In this document: piece after piece, positions 30,328 through 41,587 of the stretch
Position numbering within the stretch: position 1 is the stretch's first letter
Layout of the letters: each line of letters starts with the position of its first letter
Assembly: GCA_013268835.1 (NCBI GenBank)
Contig: JABFSX010000004.1
Coordinates: 310,001 to 374,000, forward strand
Source: Candidatus Altimarinota bacterium
GTDB taxonomy: Bacteria; Patescibacteriota; Gracilibacteria; BD1-5; UBA2023
Length of the DNA: 64,000 nt
Direction: 5' to 3'
The notes under the pieces: generated by a model
Seen by the model: only the letters and a program-made list of their open reading frames with translations
What the model was told of the DNA's origin: nothing
Databases searched by the model: none
Program-made: the position numbers and the translations under genes

Positions 30328-31779
30328 CTAAATTCCAAGCCAAGATCGAAATATCTTCTCATTTTCTGGATCTCTTAGTTTATCAAAAAGATAATCTAAC
30401 ATAACAATCTGTATAGCAACTTTTTCATCTTTTGAAAAATTTGAAAATAAATTTCAATTTTGAGTGAAAGAATAAACAAGATCAACTCCAAGATATGGTT
30501 TATATACGTAATCCATATATCAAGGAAGTCAATCGAGCGTACTCGCCTGAACACAGATTTTTGTAACAGCAGAATTCGCCATAGCCTTATACGTCTCCTC
30601 TCCAGAATCTAATAAAGGTGTAAGCAAAAAATCATCCTTTCCCATACGCCCCAGCATTCGAGCATCATCACCACTATATACCTTTCCATCATAGTTATAA
30701 GCAACATACCCAATTGCAGCACCTGAAGGTGAGCGAACATCCATAAATCCACTATCAACATTATTCAATATTTTATTCAAGAAAACAACTGAGATCATTT
30801 CCTTGAAAAAAATTCACTGCTTATTTTTTTCAAGGATATAATCCATTGCATCTCTATAAAGTTCTGCATATTCCTTGAGAGAAAATTCCAATTTTTCACG
30901 CTCAGCAAGAGCGAATCAATAAGGATTCAGCCATCTTAGTCAAATAGTTGTAAGTCCAATATCTATATAAGAATCTATAATTTTTTTAAAATCCTGTAAT
31001 CCAACTTTAGTCCAAGTAGCCAAAGCATTAACCTTATATCAAATTTTTCATCTTTTTTCGTTCTCTTCGGTAATTCTACGTATCCAGTACGTTACTTTTT
31101 CAAAACTGTCACCATCTTTCCAAACTCTTTGTCTATTATGTGTAACTTTATCTCCATCGAGAGAAGTACAAATATCAACTCCATGGTCTAATAACCAAGC
31201 TAGCTTCTCTTCGTCCATGATGGAAAGATTTGAAACTAACACAAAATTTACTCACTTATGGAGTACATAAGCTTTCATTTGTGCATATTCAACAACAAAT
31301 TTGATTACCTCCCAATTTACAAGAGACTCCCCTCCTTGAAATTCAATAGTAAGCCATGGAGATGAAGAATAAAAAATAGTATCTACTACTTTTTTTGCCG
31401 TCTCCTGAGTCATATCCAACTCCTTAGCAGTCATAGGTGCCACAGCAGCATGACAATATTGACACTTATGAGTACAACGAAGTGTTGTAACCAAAATATG
31501 AAGTGCTGGTCAGAATGCAAGAAACCGATTCTTCTTATTATAAGCAATTACAGCCCGATCTTCATACGTATCATTTTTAATAAAAAGTTTTGCATCAAGT
31601 TCTCATAGTTTTTCTCAAGTTATTTTACCAAGGTAAAAATCTTGAAATTCACTCTCAGTAAGATGCGAATAATATCCAAATTCGTTAGTAATAAGATAAT
31701 TTCCATTATTTTTACGAGAAAAATAAAATGGAGCTATTTTTTTAGAAAAATGATGAATGGATTCAAGACTTAGGCTCAT
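30328..31779 (-). CDS. HxsB-like radical SAM maturase lacking auxiliary-cluster cysteines
   Basis: A 483-residue radical SAM protein. The cluster motif is C102-x3-C106-x2-C109 in TTLRCTHKCQYCHAA, preceded by a roughly 95-residue N-terminal domain as in HxsB (His-Xaa-Ser system maturase). The C-terminal half follows HxsB closely: YDGKVYSGDDARMLG, then ASTLDGLPGYMDYVYKPYLG and a FRSW end. In the family as I recall it, the segment PxCxxCxYxPYCG supplies auxiliary-cluster cysteines; here the three positions are Tyr, Tyr and Leu. About 12 TGA codons (Gly). It may have one cluster only. Overlaps the short HxsD-like gene by 10 bases. Confidence 0.85.
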
Positions 31780-31970
31780 ATAGTATTTTCAAGTGAAATA
31801 GAAAGCATATAATTCATTAATTCATCAAAGATATATTGTGAATCATCTTCTTCAATTGAAATAACAGAATCAGAATAGATAATATTATATCCAACAAAGG
31901 TCAGAATCGCCTCTTGAATGATATTCTCAGGATAGATATCTTTATTTATGTTGAAAGTTTTTTTTGACAT
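31770..31970 (-). CDS. Short HxsD-like protein, 66 aa
   Basis: ATG 31970 to TAA 31770; the frame passes one TGA (Gly) before ending Gly-Ala. Residues 9-25 (KDIYPENIIQEAILTFV) followed by a strand pair and YIFDELMNYMLSISLEN recall HxsD of His-Xaa-Ser systems: an N-terminal Ile-Tyr helix and a C-terminal helix with Asn-Tyr. The gene overlaps the longer HxsD-like gene by 29 bases and the HxsB-like gene by 10. It may be a substrate-binding helper. Small size limits certainty. Confidence 0.6.
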
Positions 31971-32490
31971 CTTTGAGCTTATTAGGATCTATTTTAGGTT
32001 TCTGTAGTACCTGTGCATCTGCTTCGATTTCTGCAAGAATCCGATTAATCTCCTCTTCATCAATCTTAAAATCTGGATCAGTCTCTATTTCACGAAGTAT
32101 TTCATCAATATCTTTATCAAAATCTATTTGTCATGATGAATTTTGTGATGCATCAACACTTTTAAAATTAGGAAGATCCGCATAAGAACCAAGAGCACGA
32201 CGTACAATCGTCTCACGAACTATCTTATTTTCATTTTCTATCTGAACTCTAAGAGAATAAGCAAGAAGTTCATCAGAATATTCAAGTGCAAAATGCTCAG
32301 CACTCCATTTTTGTCATTCCTTTGGAGTTATTTGTACTACAAGTTGATTATTTTCTATATAAAAGAAGAAATATGCTCTATCAAGAAATACATATGCTGC
32401 CTTCATAGAAATACTTAATGAGAAAATATTGATATCAATCAAAACTTCTAGACGATTATTTTCTATATTTTTGGAAATAAAATTTTTCAT
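31942..32490 (-). CDS. HxsD-like protein with acidic C-terminal extension
   Basis: A 182-residue protein, first gene of the unit. Residues about 20-95 match the HxsD layout: strand and helix SISMKAAYVFLDRAYFFFYI, a short beta pair, then FALEYSDELLAYSLRVQIEN and RETIVRRAL. HxsD proteins are usually about 90-100 residues; here an extra 85-residue acidic, Glu/Asp/Ile-rich coiled segment follows. Two TGA codons (Gly). Roles in Hxs systems are not known with certainty; binding or presenting the precursor is the usual guess. Assignment rests on pattern resemblance. Confidence 0.65.
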
Positions 32491-32613
32491 AAGTACTAAA
32501 ATAGTTTATATTTTTCAGTTTAGATTCTAGTGAATAACTCTAAAAAACAAAATTTTTTTATAATTGTCCTTTTACAAGCCATAATTTGATGTTGATGTGT
32601 ACCAAATAAGTAC

Positions 32614-32641
32614 TTGACAATATATTATTAATACATAATAT
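32614..32641 (+). promoter_or_regulatory. Promoter of the 1019-residue protein gene
   Basis: TTGACA (32614-32619), 16 bases, TAATAT (32636-32641), about 100 bases before the ATG at 32746. It lies in the 255-base space between the divergent HxsD-like gene and this gene; the minus-strand promoter of the radical SAM locus must also be here but I cannot place it with confidence. Confidence 0.65.
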
Positions 32642-32745
32642 CTACAAAATTGATAACCATACTCATATAGTATCTTGAAATTTGCATTTTTATTTCCAAT
32701 GTGCTACAGTGAGAAGGTAAATCTATTTTTCTAATCATACCATAT

Positions 32746-35700
32746 ATGTTTACGCTCAACATCAGAAACATTGTCCGTGCAACAAAAGGAGGAATAAAGT
32801 GGGCTGCAAATGCTAGTCTATCTCCTGAGGTAGCAAAAAAATCACTCCAATCTCAAATTGTAGACATTGGGAAAAACTCAAAAGATGGACTTGACTTCAT
32901 CACTAAAAGAAAAGATCTCCTGAATTCAGCATCAGAAGATGAACTGAAGAAACTCAAGGAACTTGCTATAGCAAAAAAGGCAGGTAAAACCCCTGAATAT
33001 AATGAAATACTTCGACAAGATATCCAGAATACTCTTGATGCCAAGGCAGCAGCCAAGGCAAAAGCTACTGATGTCACAGCAACAGCCCTTCAGACAAATG
33101 TTCCAGCTATTGCCCCTGCAGTAGTTGCTGCCAAAGAGACACGTAGAGAATGAACTGAGGCCGTAATTGCAGAAACCCGCGTTGCAGTAAGTGAACAAAT
33201 GGCAAAGGTAGAAAGAGTTATAGCTCATACGGAACAAGAATCCCTTGATCTCCAGTATGAAACAAATGGTGACCTTAAAGCAAGCTCAATTGTGGGGCTA
33301 CTTTCTGATCTTGATGGAATATCTGGTATAGAGAGAACCAATCGAGGATGGTTCCGTCGTACATTTTTTGGTGGTGGAGATCAAAAAGAAGTTGTTGGAG
33401 AACAACAACTCAAGCAACTCCTTCAAGGAAAAAATCAGGCACAACTGAATGAGATATATACTCGTATTACTGGGGATACTACTGGTATCAGTATATCTGA
33501 AAAAAATAAAAAGAATTTTCGAGATGGAGAAAATCCTCAAAATAATCGATATGATTTTGAACATGCTACTCAATCAAAAATTACCAAGTTCCAAACAGAA
33601 CTTATTCAACAAGTTGACGTAGTTGCTACAATGTCATCTATTCTCTTGGATGATAAGGATGCCCGTACTGGTCTTCGTGCTGTACTCGAATGAAAAACTG
33701 AAGCACTTCAAGCTGCACTCAGTGACCCAAAAAGAATCGAAAAATTCAAAGAAACTCTCAAGGCAAATGGAACTCTTGATCGAGATCCTGCATTCCTCGA
33801 AAAAGTTGCATCAGTACTCCTTCGTATCGGTATTAGTGCTGGATTCTCTGTATTTTCAGGAGGAATAATGGGTGGATATATTGAACAAGGCAAGCTTGAT
33901 GTAAAAAATGGAAAAACAACTCGTGATGGACTCAATCTCACAGCAAAAACAGGTGTAGGAAAAGAAGGATCAGCATCAGCAGCAGCATCAATCGATCTCG
34001 CTGGAATCCGTCTTGAAGGAAATTGGAACGATCCAGAAATGCGTATTTCCAATCGTGTTGCCTATGTTATGGAAGCTGATGATAAAATGAAGGCCTCTCG
34101 TGATCTCATGACAAAAATGAATGAGCAATATTGAGGTGGAGCACAACCAGAGAAAAAAGAAAAACTCAGTGACAAAGAACAAGCTAAGTTAGATAAGATT
34201 ACTGATCTTGGTAATGCCTATATTCAATCTCAAGAGCTGCTCAATAAACTCCCTGATTCTCCAGCCAAAACAGATGCTCTTGCAAAAAATACTCTTACTT
34301 ACCTTTCAAAGGTGGAAGCTATTCAATGAACAAGGCTCAAGGGTATATTTGCTTCTGCAACTCTATCAGGTTGGATGGTTGGACTCTCTGGAGCTGCCGT
34401 TGATACATCTGCATCTTTTGATAAAATCAAAGTTGGAGCAGCAACTATAGAAGGTGAAGTTCTCGGAAAAGAATCACTCACACAAGAGCAAGTTAAGGAA
34501 TATCTTACGAAACTTGGAATCACTGAAGAAAATGGGAAATACATGGAAAATGGAAAAGAGATTCTCACAGTACCAGCAGGAAAAAAAGTTCAATGGAATA
34601 TTGAAGAAATCATTACAGATCGAGATACTATTATAAGAGCAACATCTACTCTTATTGATGCAAAAACACAACCAAAATCTGAGCTCATAAAACTCAGACG
34701 TACAAATGTAGAAGCAAAAAATGAGTATATTGATAGTAATCCAAAAGCTGTTGCTGACCTTGCCAAGAAACTCCGACTTTCTAATTGAAAAATGACAGAA
34801 CTTGAAACAGCTATATCAAAAGAATGATACGATGTTGCCACAACAAAACTTGAAAATATCCTCAAAACTTCTAAGGATAAAACAGCCATTGGACTCCTTG
34901 AGGCACTCAAAAAACTTACTACTCCAGAATCTAAAAAGGCATTCTTTGATCTCTTCCTTGGAAAAACATCAGGAAGTGTAGAATCCCGTAAGATGGGTAG
35001 TGATTTAGAGCAAGGTAAAGATGTTAAATCTGAACTTACTAAATATTATGATCGTTTGGCAAAACCATTTGCAAAACAGTATGGAATCGAGGAGGCTCAA
35101 GTAAAGGCAATTCTTGAGGCTATTAAACCAACTCTCGATAAGGCACATATTGCTACTCTTGGGAATTATTTTAAAGAAGGATTCACTGGTCTTGTAGCAT
35201 TCAATCAAAAAAATGCAGGAAAAGATTTTGTTACAGTAGATAAGATCGATCATGCCAATGCTCGTTTTGTAGGAAATCCAAGTGAGGTTACTGATACAAA
35301 AATGGCTGATAAAATCAGAGGGCAGGTAAAGACAAAAATCTCTGACAAAGAAGCTCAAGAATTTCAAACGAATAATCCAGCTCTTAAGGATCTTAAAATT
35401 GATGATATTAAAACCAAAATGGTAGCTGGTAAGGTTTCTGCATATCTCTCTTTTGAGGAAAGTGCACAATGTTTCAATCTTGGATTCGTTGCAGAACCAG
35501 GTGATATTACTCAAACAACTTGAGAAACTGACGTTCCTGTTGATTCAAGAAAATCTCGAGGTACTCTTGTTGGAGCATCAGAAAGTGAAGTTGGATCAGT
35601 AGGACTCTGACTTGGACAAAGATGGACAGAAAAAAAGCCAGAAGATCCAAATAATCCTAATAATCCTAATGATCCAAAAACTCAACCTGGTGACTGAGGA

Positions 35701-35805
35701 GAAGTTGTTCGTCCAGTAACACCTCAACCAATAGTAACTCCAACTCCTGTAAATCCATGAGTGACTCCACCCTCTGTAAATCCATGAACTGTTGATGTCT
35801 TCTAA
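32746..35805 (+). CDS. Large helical protein with Pro-rich tail, 1019 aa
   Basis: ATG 32746 to TAA 35803. Mostly helical, Lys/Glu/Ala-rich, with no N-terminal signal peptide. Two hydrophobic stretches (SVLLRIGISAGFSVFSGGIM near residue 360 and IFASATLSGWMVGLSGAAV near 535) could be membrane segments. The last 60 residues are Pro/Asn/Thr-rich (repeated NPN, VNPG and VTP units), like a surface-exposed tail. About 14 TGA codons. The next two genes encode a small membrane peptide and a large secreted protein on the same strand, 9 and 11 bases apart, so the three form an operon. No family recognised. Confidence 0.8.
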
Positions 35806-35814
35806 TAAAAAAAT

Positions 35815-36009
35815 ATGAAAAATAAAATTTTAATACTTCTACTTTGTTTGATTGTTATAGGCTTATGAGTTTTCATCATGAAAAAAAACAACCCTATACA
35901 ATCAATAGAAGTACAATGAACGGCAAATAATCTAGTAACTACAGGTTCTGGGGATACTCCATGAGTAACTCCTGCAGAATCAACGAATAATTCAGTAAAT
36001 TCTTTTTAA
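35815..36009 (+). CDS. Small membrane-anchored protein, 64 aa
   Basis: ATG 35815 encodes an N-terminal hydrophobic helix (ILILLLCLIVIGLGVFIM, residues 5-22), a basic Lys-Lys-Asn turn, then a Thr/Ser/Asn/Gly-rich tail with several TGA-encoded Gly. It sits 9 bases after the 1019-residue protein and 11 bases before the 1477-residue protein. The tail composition (TTGSGDTPGVTPAEST) resembles the Pro/Thr-rich ends of its neighbours. Function unknown; possibly an assembly partner. Confidence 0.65.
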
Positions 36010-36020
36010 TTTTCATTTTT

Positions 36021-39000
36021 ATGAAACTCACCTTTTTATTTTTACTTCTCATATTATCTTGAAATATATTTGTTCAAGAAGGATTTTCAGCTGGCTGATA
36101 TCCAGAGGTAAGTTGTTCTTCTTATGGCCTACAGGCCAATAGTTGTAATCAATGTTTTGATGGTTGATTTGTCTATAATGGCTATGGTAGGGCTCCTCTC
36201 TATGATGACTTTCTAAATACTACTAGTCTAAAACAGATTATTCTTGCATCTGAAAATACACAACCAGTTTTATTTGAAAATCTTCAACCCTCACTCACTT
36301 GGACATATTCAAAAAATCCTCTTTTTCATTTTTCACAAACTTTCAGTACCCCAAGTGCGAGTCTTATTACGAAATATCCAGTTTTAAATGGAACAAGTTT
36401 TTATACATTTCAACCAAATTCCACTACAAGATATGTAGAAACTGATGCTGGAGATGGATTTTATCTTGCAAATGTATCTTCATGAGCTAATCGTTCTCAA
36501 CCAGGATTTAAATTAACATATAATGTTAATTATCGAACACTCCTTGCCGACGGCACCCTTCAGAACCCAGTTTCTCATAATGAATGTGTCTTTTATAAGC
36601 CTGCATTTTGTGGAGATGCCATTCTTGATAGTGGAAAAGAGACATGTGACCCAGCTGACGCCACTAAAACAGGATGGGGAGCAGGTGGATGTAATACTTC
36701 ATGTCAACCAATTCCAGTTATTCCAACTCCATCTTGTGATGCGGTCTCAGCAAATCCTGTATCAGGAACAACTCCTCTCGTTTCTCAAATTACTTGTAAT
36801 GGATCAAATCTTCCTGCCAATCCAACATATTCTATCATCTGTGGTAATGGGACAAATGCAATAATGAGTGGAAATAAAGGTACTTGTACTTATACAAATA
36901 CTAGTACTGTCGCTCAGGCGTTTACTCCAATTTGTACCATTAACGGTACAATAACATGACCATCTTGTCAGACAGTCGTTTCAGTTAATCCTCCAGTACT
37001 TGCTGCCTGTGTCCCAGGAACTACTACTGGACCACAAGTAGCTGCTCTTAGTGCCACAAGCCCCAATCTCTGTCCAGCTACACAAATAGTTGGTGGATTT
37101 ACTGGTACTACTGTAGGAACACTTACGAACTATACGTGGTCATGTAATGGATCTACTGTTGGTGGCGCCTGTGCTGCAAGTTATAATTCAGCTACAAATA
37201 TACCAATCCTTTCTATTAAAAAGTATGCAAATACTGCTGATGGTCAAATAGTGAGTGATGCTCTTTCTCTTACTGCTGGCTCTAGTTTTAACTATCGATA
37301 TGATGTTACAAATAGCGGAAATGTTGCAGCACTAGGAGTTGTTGTTACGGATACCCTTCCTCAGTATACTACCCTCGGAACTGTCACTGCTCCTGCAGGA
37401 TGGACTTGTAATACAGGTACAAAAACTGTCGCAACCATAACTTATCCTACTGTTGTTTGTACTACTGCTTCTCTTGCACCAAATACAACTGTTTCGATTA
37501 CCGTAGGAGCTACTCTTGCAGCAGTTATCCCTACAAATACTGAGCTTCGAAATATTGTCTATACTTGTAAGACGGGTGATACACCAAATGCTAATTGTAC
37601 TCCTGGTTGTATAGATCCAAATAATCCTGCATGTACACCACCTCCACCACCTCCAAATTGTAATCCAATTCCAGGAAATCCAAACTATGATCCTGCGTGT
37701 ATCATTATTACAACACCAACTACAAATGTATCTATAAAAAAATATGCGAAAAGCATAGCAACTGGAGATACAGAGTCTGCTCCAATATCTATTGCTCAAG
37801 GAGAAACATTCTCATATTTTTATCAAATACAAAATACGGGAGCGGTAGCAGCCACAGGAGTTGTAGTAAAAGATACTCTTCCCCCATATCTAACATTTAC
37901 TGGCAATATTACTATCACAAATCCTTCAGGTATAGATGTTACAAATGATTGGATTATTAGTACTGGATCTCAATTATTTGGTACAGAAACAATTCCTCGT
38001 ATCTATTTGATTCTCACTAAAAAAACTGATCTTCCTGCAAATTCTGGAATCTATACGTTCAATATTCCTGTTAAAATGGCGAACAATACGCCTGTATCTG
38101 TAAGTATGCAGAATATCGCATATGTTTGTGCTGCAAACATGGTAGCTAAGCCAACAGGACCAGGTGGTGAACTTATCTGTGGTACACCAAATCCACCTCC
38201 TCCACCACCGCCATTTCAATGTACTCCAACCAATAATCCTCTCAAGGATCCTGCTTGTATCATTGTGTTAACTCCTGGATTCGATCTCTCTCTCAAGAAA
38301 TATATTGGAACTAATGATGCACAAAGTGCTATATCAACAACAAATGGTGCAGTGCTGAGCTATATTCTTCGGGTTACCAATTCTGGTACAATGGCCTCAT
38401 CTGGAATTACTACGGTTCAAGATATACTCCCTACTGGAGTAGAATATGACACTGCAGCTTCTGGATCTGGATGGACATGTAGTGTAACAACACGAACTCT
38501 TCGTTGTACATCTACTCAGATTGTAGCAAGTTGATCAAGTTATCCAGATATTACTGTTCCATTTCGTGTTACCGCTACTGCTAATCAGACAGTAACGAAT
38601 ATTGCAGCAGTAGATAATCCAAATGAAACTAATCGATGTAATGCAAGCGGACTCCTACCATCTATCGATACAGCATCTTGTACTGGAGATACAACCAATT
38701 CTGATCCTGCAGTACTCAGTATTCCTGGAGGTAGTACTGGTGGAACATCAAATGTAGGTAAAAAATGTGTAAATGGTGTTGCTACTTGTGCAACTTATAA
38801 CTCAATCATTGCTTGTGAAGCTGAAATTGGTGTCGGAAAATGTTATTCATCTGATAGTGCTGGAGTTCTACTTTGCCAAAATCAACCACTTATTTGTGAC
38901 TCATCTTGTAGCACACCTGGATCATGTGGACCTGGTGGCCCAAGTTGTACATGACCTGGTTGTTATTCAATAGGTTATTGTGGTGATGGAGTTCTCCAAA

Positions 39001-40454
39001 ATGGAGAAGAATGTGATGTACAATGACTCAATGGAACTATTGGTGCATTCTGTTCAGCAAGTTGTAAGATTACAAATCTTACTAATCCTGGGGCTAATCC
39101 AATTACAGATCTTTGGATGACTATACCTGTACTTGCTTGAACCCAACAAAAACTTGGATATAGTTGGCTTGATGGCATTCAGTGAAGAGTAGCATTCAAT
39201 GATAATCGTATGGTTCTCGGTGTTGGAACAAAAGCATTTACTCTTGCTGACACTGTAGGCTTCGGAATAAAAACACAATATCGTGTGCCTATTATGATTG
39301 AAGCAGATAAAAAAACTTGTCTCCAATCAACTGGTAATTCTCTCAATTCTGAAATAATATGTACATCATTTGGTGATGCATCTGCACTTTCATCAAACGT
39401 TCATGTATTTACTCGATATGATGGAAAAAAATATGTTGTTATCGGTAATGGTGATTATCAATATCAAACTGGACCGCTCTCTGCATTTTATGTAAATAGC
39501 CTGCAAACAAATTCGAATAGTATTAATCTCTTCAAGGGACCAGTTCAATACCAAATGCCAAATGGTAATGCAGGACCAACACTCAATAGTGCCTTCTTTG
39601 CGAGAAATATTGGAACTGATGGAGTAATTAGTCTTCTTGGATGTTCTGGATCTGACTGTAGTACTAGTTCAGTAGTGAATCTTGTAAGTCTTCCGGTTCG
39701 TGTATCGAGTGCAGCTGTATCCTCTATTGGATCATCATCCAATAGATCACTCGAAACATTCTTGAATCCTGGTAATCTTTTTACTGGATTTCTCTGATCC
39801 ACAAAATGATATACATCAACAACCAACTCAAATAACAATACAACTGTCAATAATAATGTACCTCTTCCTACAATACACGGTATTGTTGCAAATCCTACAG
39901 TTACAACGATATCTGAACTGGAGACATATGCTGTAAATGGAAATAAAAATGTTCTTGCAGTAAATGGCAATCTTACAATATCATGTTCTCCTGGAAGAAG
40001 TATATTTGAGATGAGTGGTGTTCGCACGGTCATCGTAACTGGTAATCTCATCATCAAGTGTAATCTTACTTATGCATCTAATGATAATACAGCAAGCTGG
40101 GCATGGATTACAAAGGGTGGAAATATACAAGTATACAATGGCACAGGAACACTCTCTGATGGGGCTATAACCAATATTGCTGGAGTATTTGTATCTGTAA
40201 AAGAAGGAGTAAATGGTGGCAATATTACCTATACTGGTAATACTACTACTCAAACTATCCTTCGGGTAGAAGGAACTCTTTATGGAAATGCAACTCCACT
40301 TTTCAATTCTCGACTTTACGCTCGAGCAACGAGTGCATATGATATACTCACAACTGGAACTATTCTCAATTATTCTAATCGTGCTCTCGTATCTCCTCCT
40401 CCGCTCCTCTCTCAATATCTAAGGAACTATCAGGTACAACGGGTAGTTCAATAA
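36021..40454 (+). CDS. Giant secreted surface protein with DUF11 repeats, 1477 aa
   Basis: ATG 36021 opens a signal peptide (MKLTFLFLLLILSGNIFVQE). Near residue 38 is an NSCNQCFDGGFVYNG motif shared with the protein at 41588. Three DUF11-type beta-sandwich repeats follow (about 400-520, 565-715, 750-870; each with a YxVTNxG and V-x-DTLP strand), joined by Pro-rich linkers with CTPPPPPPN and paired Cys. DUF11 domains occur in bacterial cell-surface proteins. The last 150 residues (from about 1330) carry the RTVIVTGN...GGNIQVY module shared with the 944- and 769-residue proteins. Many TGA (Gly). A terminator follows. Confidence 0.88.
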
Positions 40455-40458
40455 AATA

Positions 40459-40490
40459 AAAAATCGCTTCAAATTTGAAGCGATTTTTTA
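40459..40490. terminator. Bidirectional terminator
   Basis: AAAAATCGCTTCAAATTTGAAGCGATTTTT between convergent genes. Confidence 0.93.
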
Positions 40491-40502
40491 TTTTATTCAT
40501 TT

Positions 40503-41474
40503 TTAAATTTTTCTGAGTTTTACCATAAAAAATCATTCTGTTTCATCACTGGGAAGGATACGAACTGCTCGATTTAGAGCTTCTGGATAATTAGTATTTT
40601 TCCCAAAAGATGAAAGTCCATTTTTCCACCATGCTTTTTCTGTGAGACCAATATCAATTGGATCTAATGTTACATCATCATGTGATAGGAGGAATTCTGA
40701 TATCACTCATTCATTCTCTTCAGGTGCCAGGGTACAAGTAGAATATACAAGCGTTCCACCTTTCTTAAGTCGTGAAAAGGCCACTTCTAGAAGTTCTCAT
40801 TGGAGCTCTGATTTTTTTTGAATATTATCAAGTGACCAGAAACCATACGTCTTCTCATTATCCAGAGAGATACGTCCTTCCGCAGAACAAGGAGCATCCA
40901 ATAGGATACGATCAAATTCAACATCAGCAAAATCATCTACCACCACAATATTCCCACTAGTTTCAGCAAGCCAATGTCTTGCATCCATCTTAATTCACTC
41001 TACAATAGTTGCTCATTGGAGCTTACAATTGTGCATCAATTTATCATATCGAATTTGATTCTGTTCGATGGCAAATATATTTCCTTGATTTTTCATCATC
41101 ATTGCAAGTTGTGTTGTCTTGGATCCTGGAGCAGCACAAACATCAAGGATAGTCTCTCATGATTCTGGAGCAAGAACAAGAACGGGTAATATTGATGCAA
41201 TAGATTGGAGATATATCTTACCATCATAAAAAGCTCTTGTCCCCTTCATAGCATATTCATATTCTCGATCAAACACATATACTCCTGAAATTCCTGAAAA
41301 TTCCTCTATAGCAATCCCCTTTTGAGTGAACTCTTCAAAAACTTCAGTTCCATCAGTTTGAAGGAAATTAAGCCGAAATGATCACTTGCGATTTTTTGCA
41401 AAAGAATCAATAACACTATTGTAATCAATTCAGAGAACCGTTTTCAATCGAGATGTCAGAAGTGATGGAATCAT
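40503..41474 (-). CDS. RNA m5C methyltransferase (NOL1/NOP2/Sun family)
   Basis: A 323-residue SAM-dependent rRNA cytosine-C5 methyltransferase, RsmB/RsmF type. Motifs: ILDVCAAPGSKTTQLA (SAM loop, about residue 105-120), FDRILLDAPCSAEGR with the motif IV Cys, and VYSTCTLAPEENE with the catalytic Cys of motif VI. The N-terminus is short (no full NusB-like domain), which is nearer RsmF or the archaeal/CPR type. Several TGA codons (Gly). The rRNA position cannot be assigned. Convergent with the 1477-residue protein. Confidence 0.92.
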
Positions 41475-41545
41475 AATGTATATAGAGAAAATATATCCCC
41501 TCGAAAAGAGAAAAATGAATTGTACAAAATAACTCTCAAAAAGCA

Positions 41546-41580
41546 AAAAAAATCCTGAGTGACCAACTCAGGATTTTTTG
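41546..41580. terminator. Terminator between minus-strand genes
   Basis: AAAAAATCCTGAGT, GACCA loop, ACTCAGGATTTTTT. Strong stem with T run on both strands, just after the 269-residue gene. Confidence 0.92.
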
Positions 41581-41587
41581 TTAGGAA

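Larger units (their letters stand above)
18203..32490 (-). other. 14-gene putative peptide-modification (RiPP-type) locus
   Basis: Fourteen minus-strand genes run from 32490 to 18203 with gaps of 2-20 bases or overlaps of 10-29 bases; only the precursor has a larger gap before it (58 bases). The order is HxsD-like, second HxsD-like, HxsB-like, precursor, membrane-anchored unknown, radical SAM, FAD-like, unknown, SDR, class III aminotransferase, asparagine-synthetase-like, unknown, double radical SAM, B12-like radical SAM. Five radical SAM modules in four proteins plus a Gly-rich precursor point to multi-step peptide modification. No ABC exporter or leader protease lies in the unit. The product is unknown. 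Confidence 0.85.
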
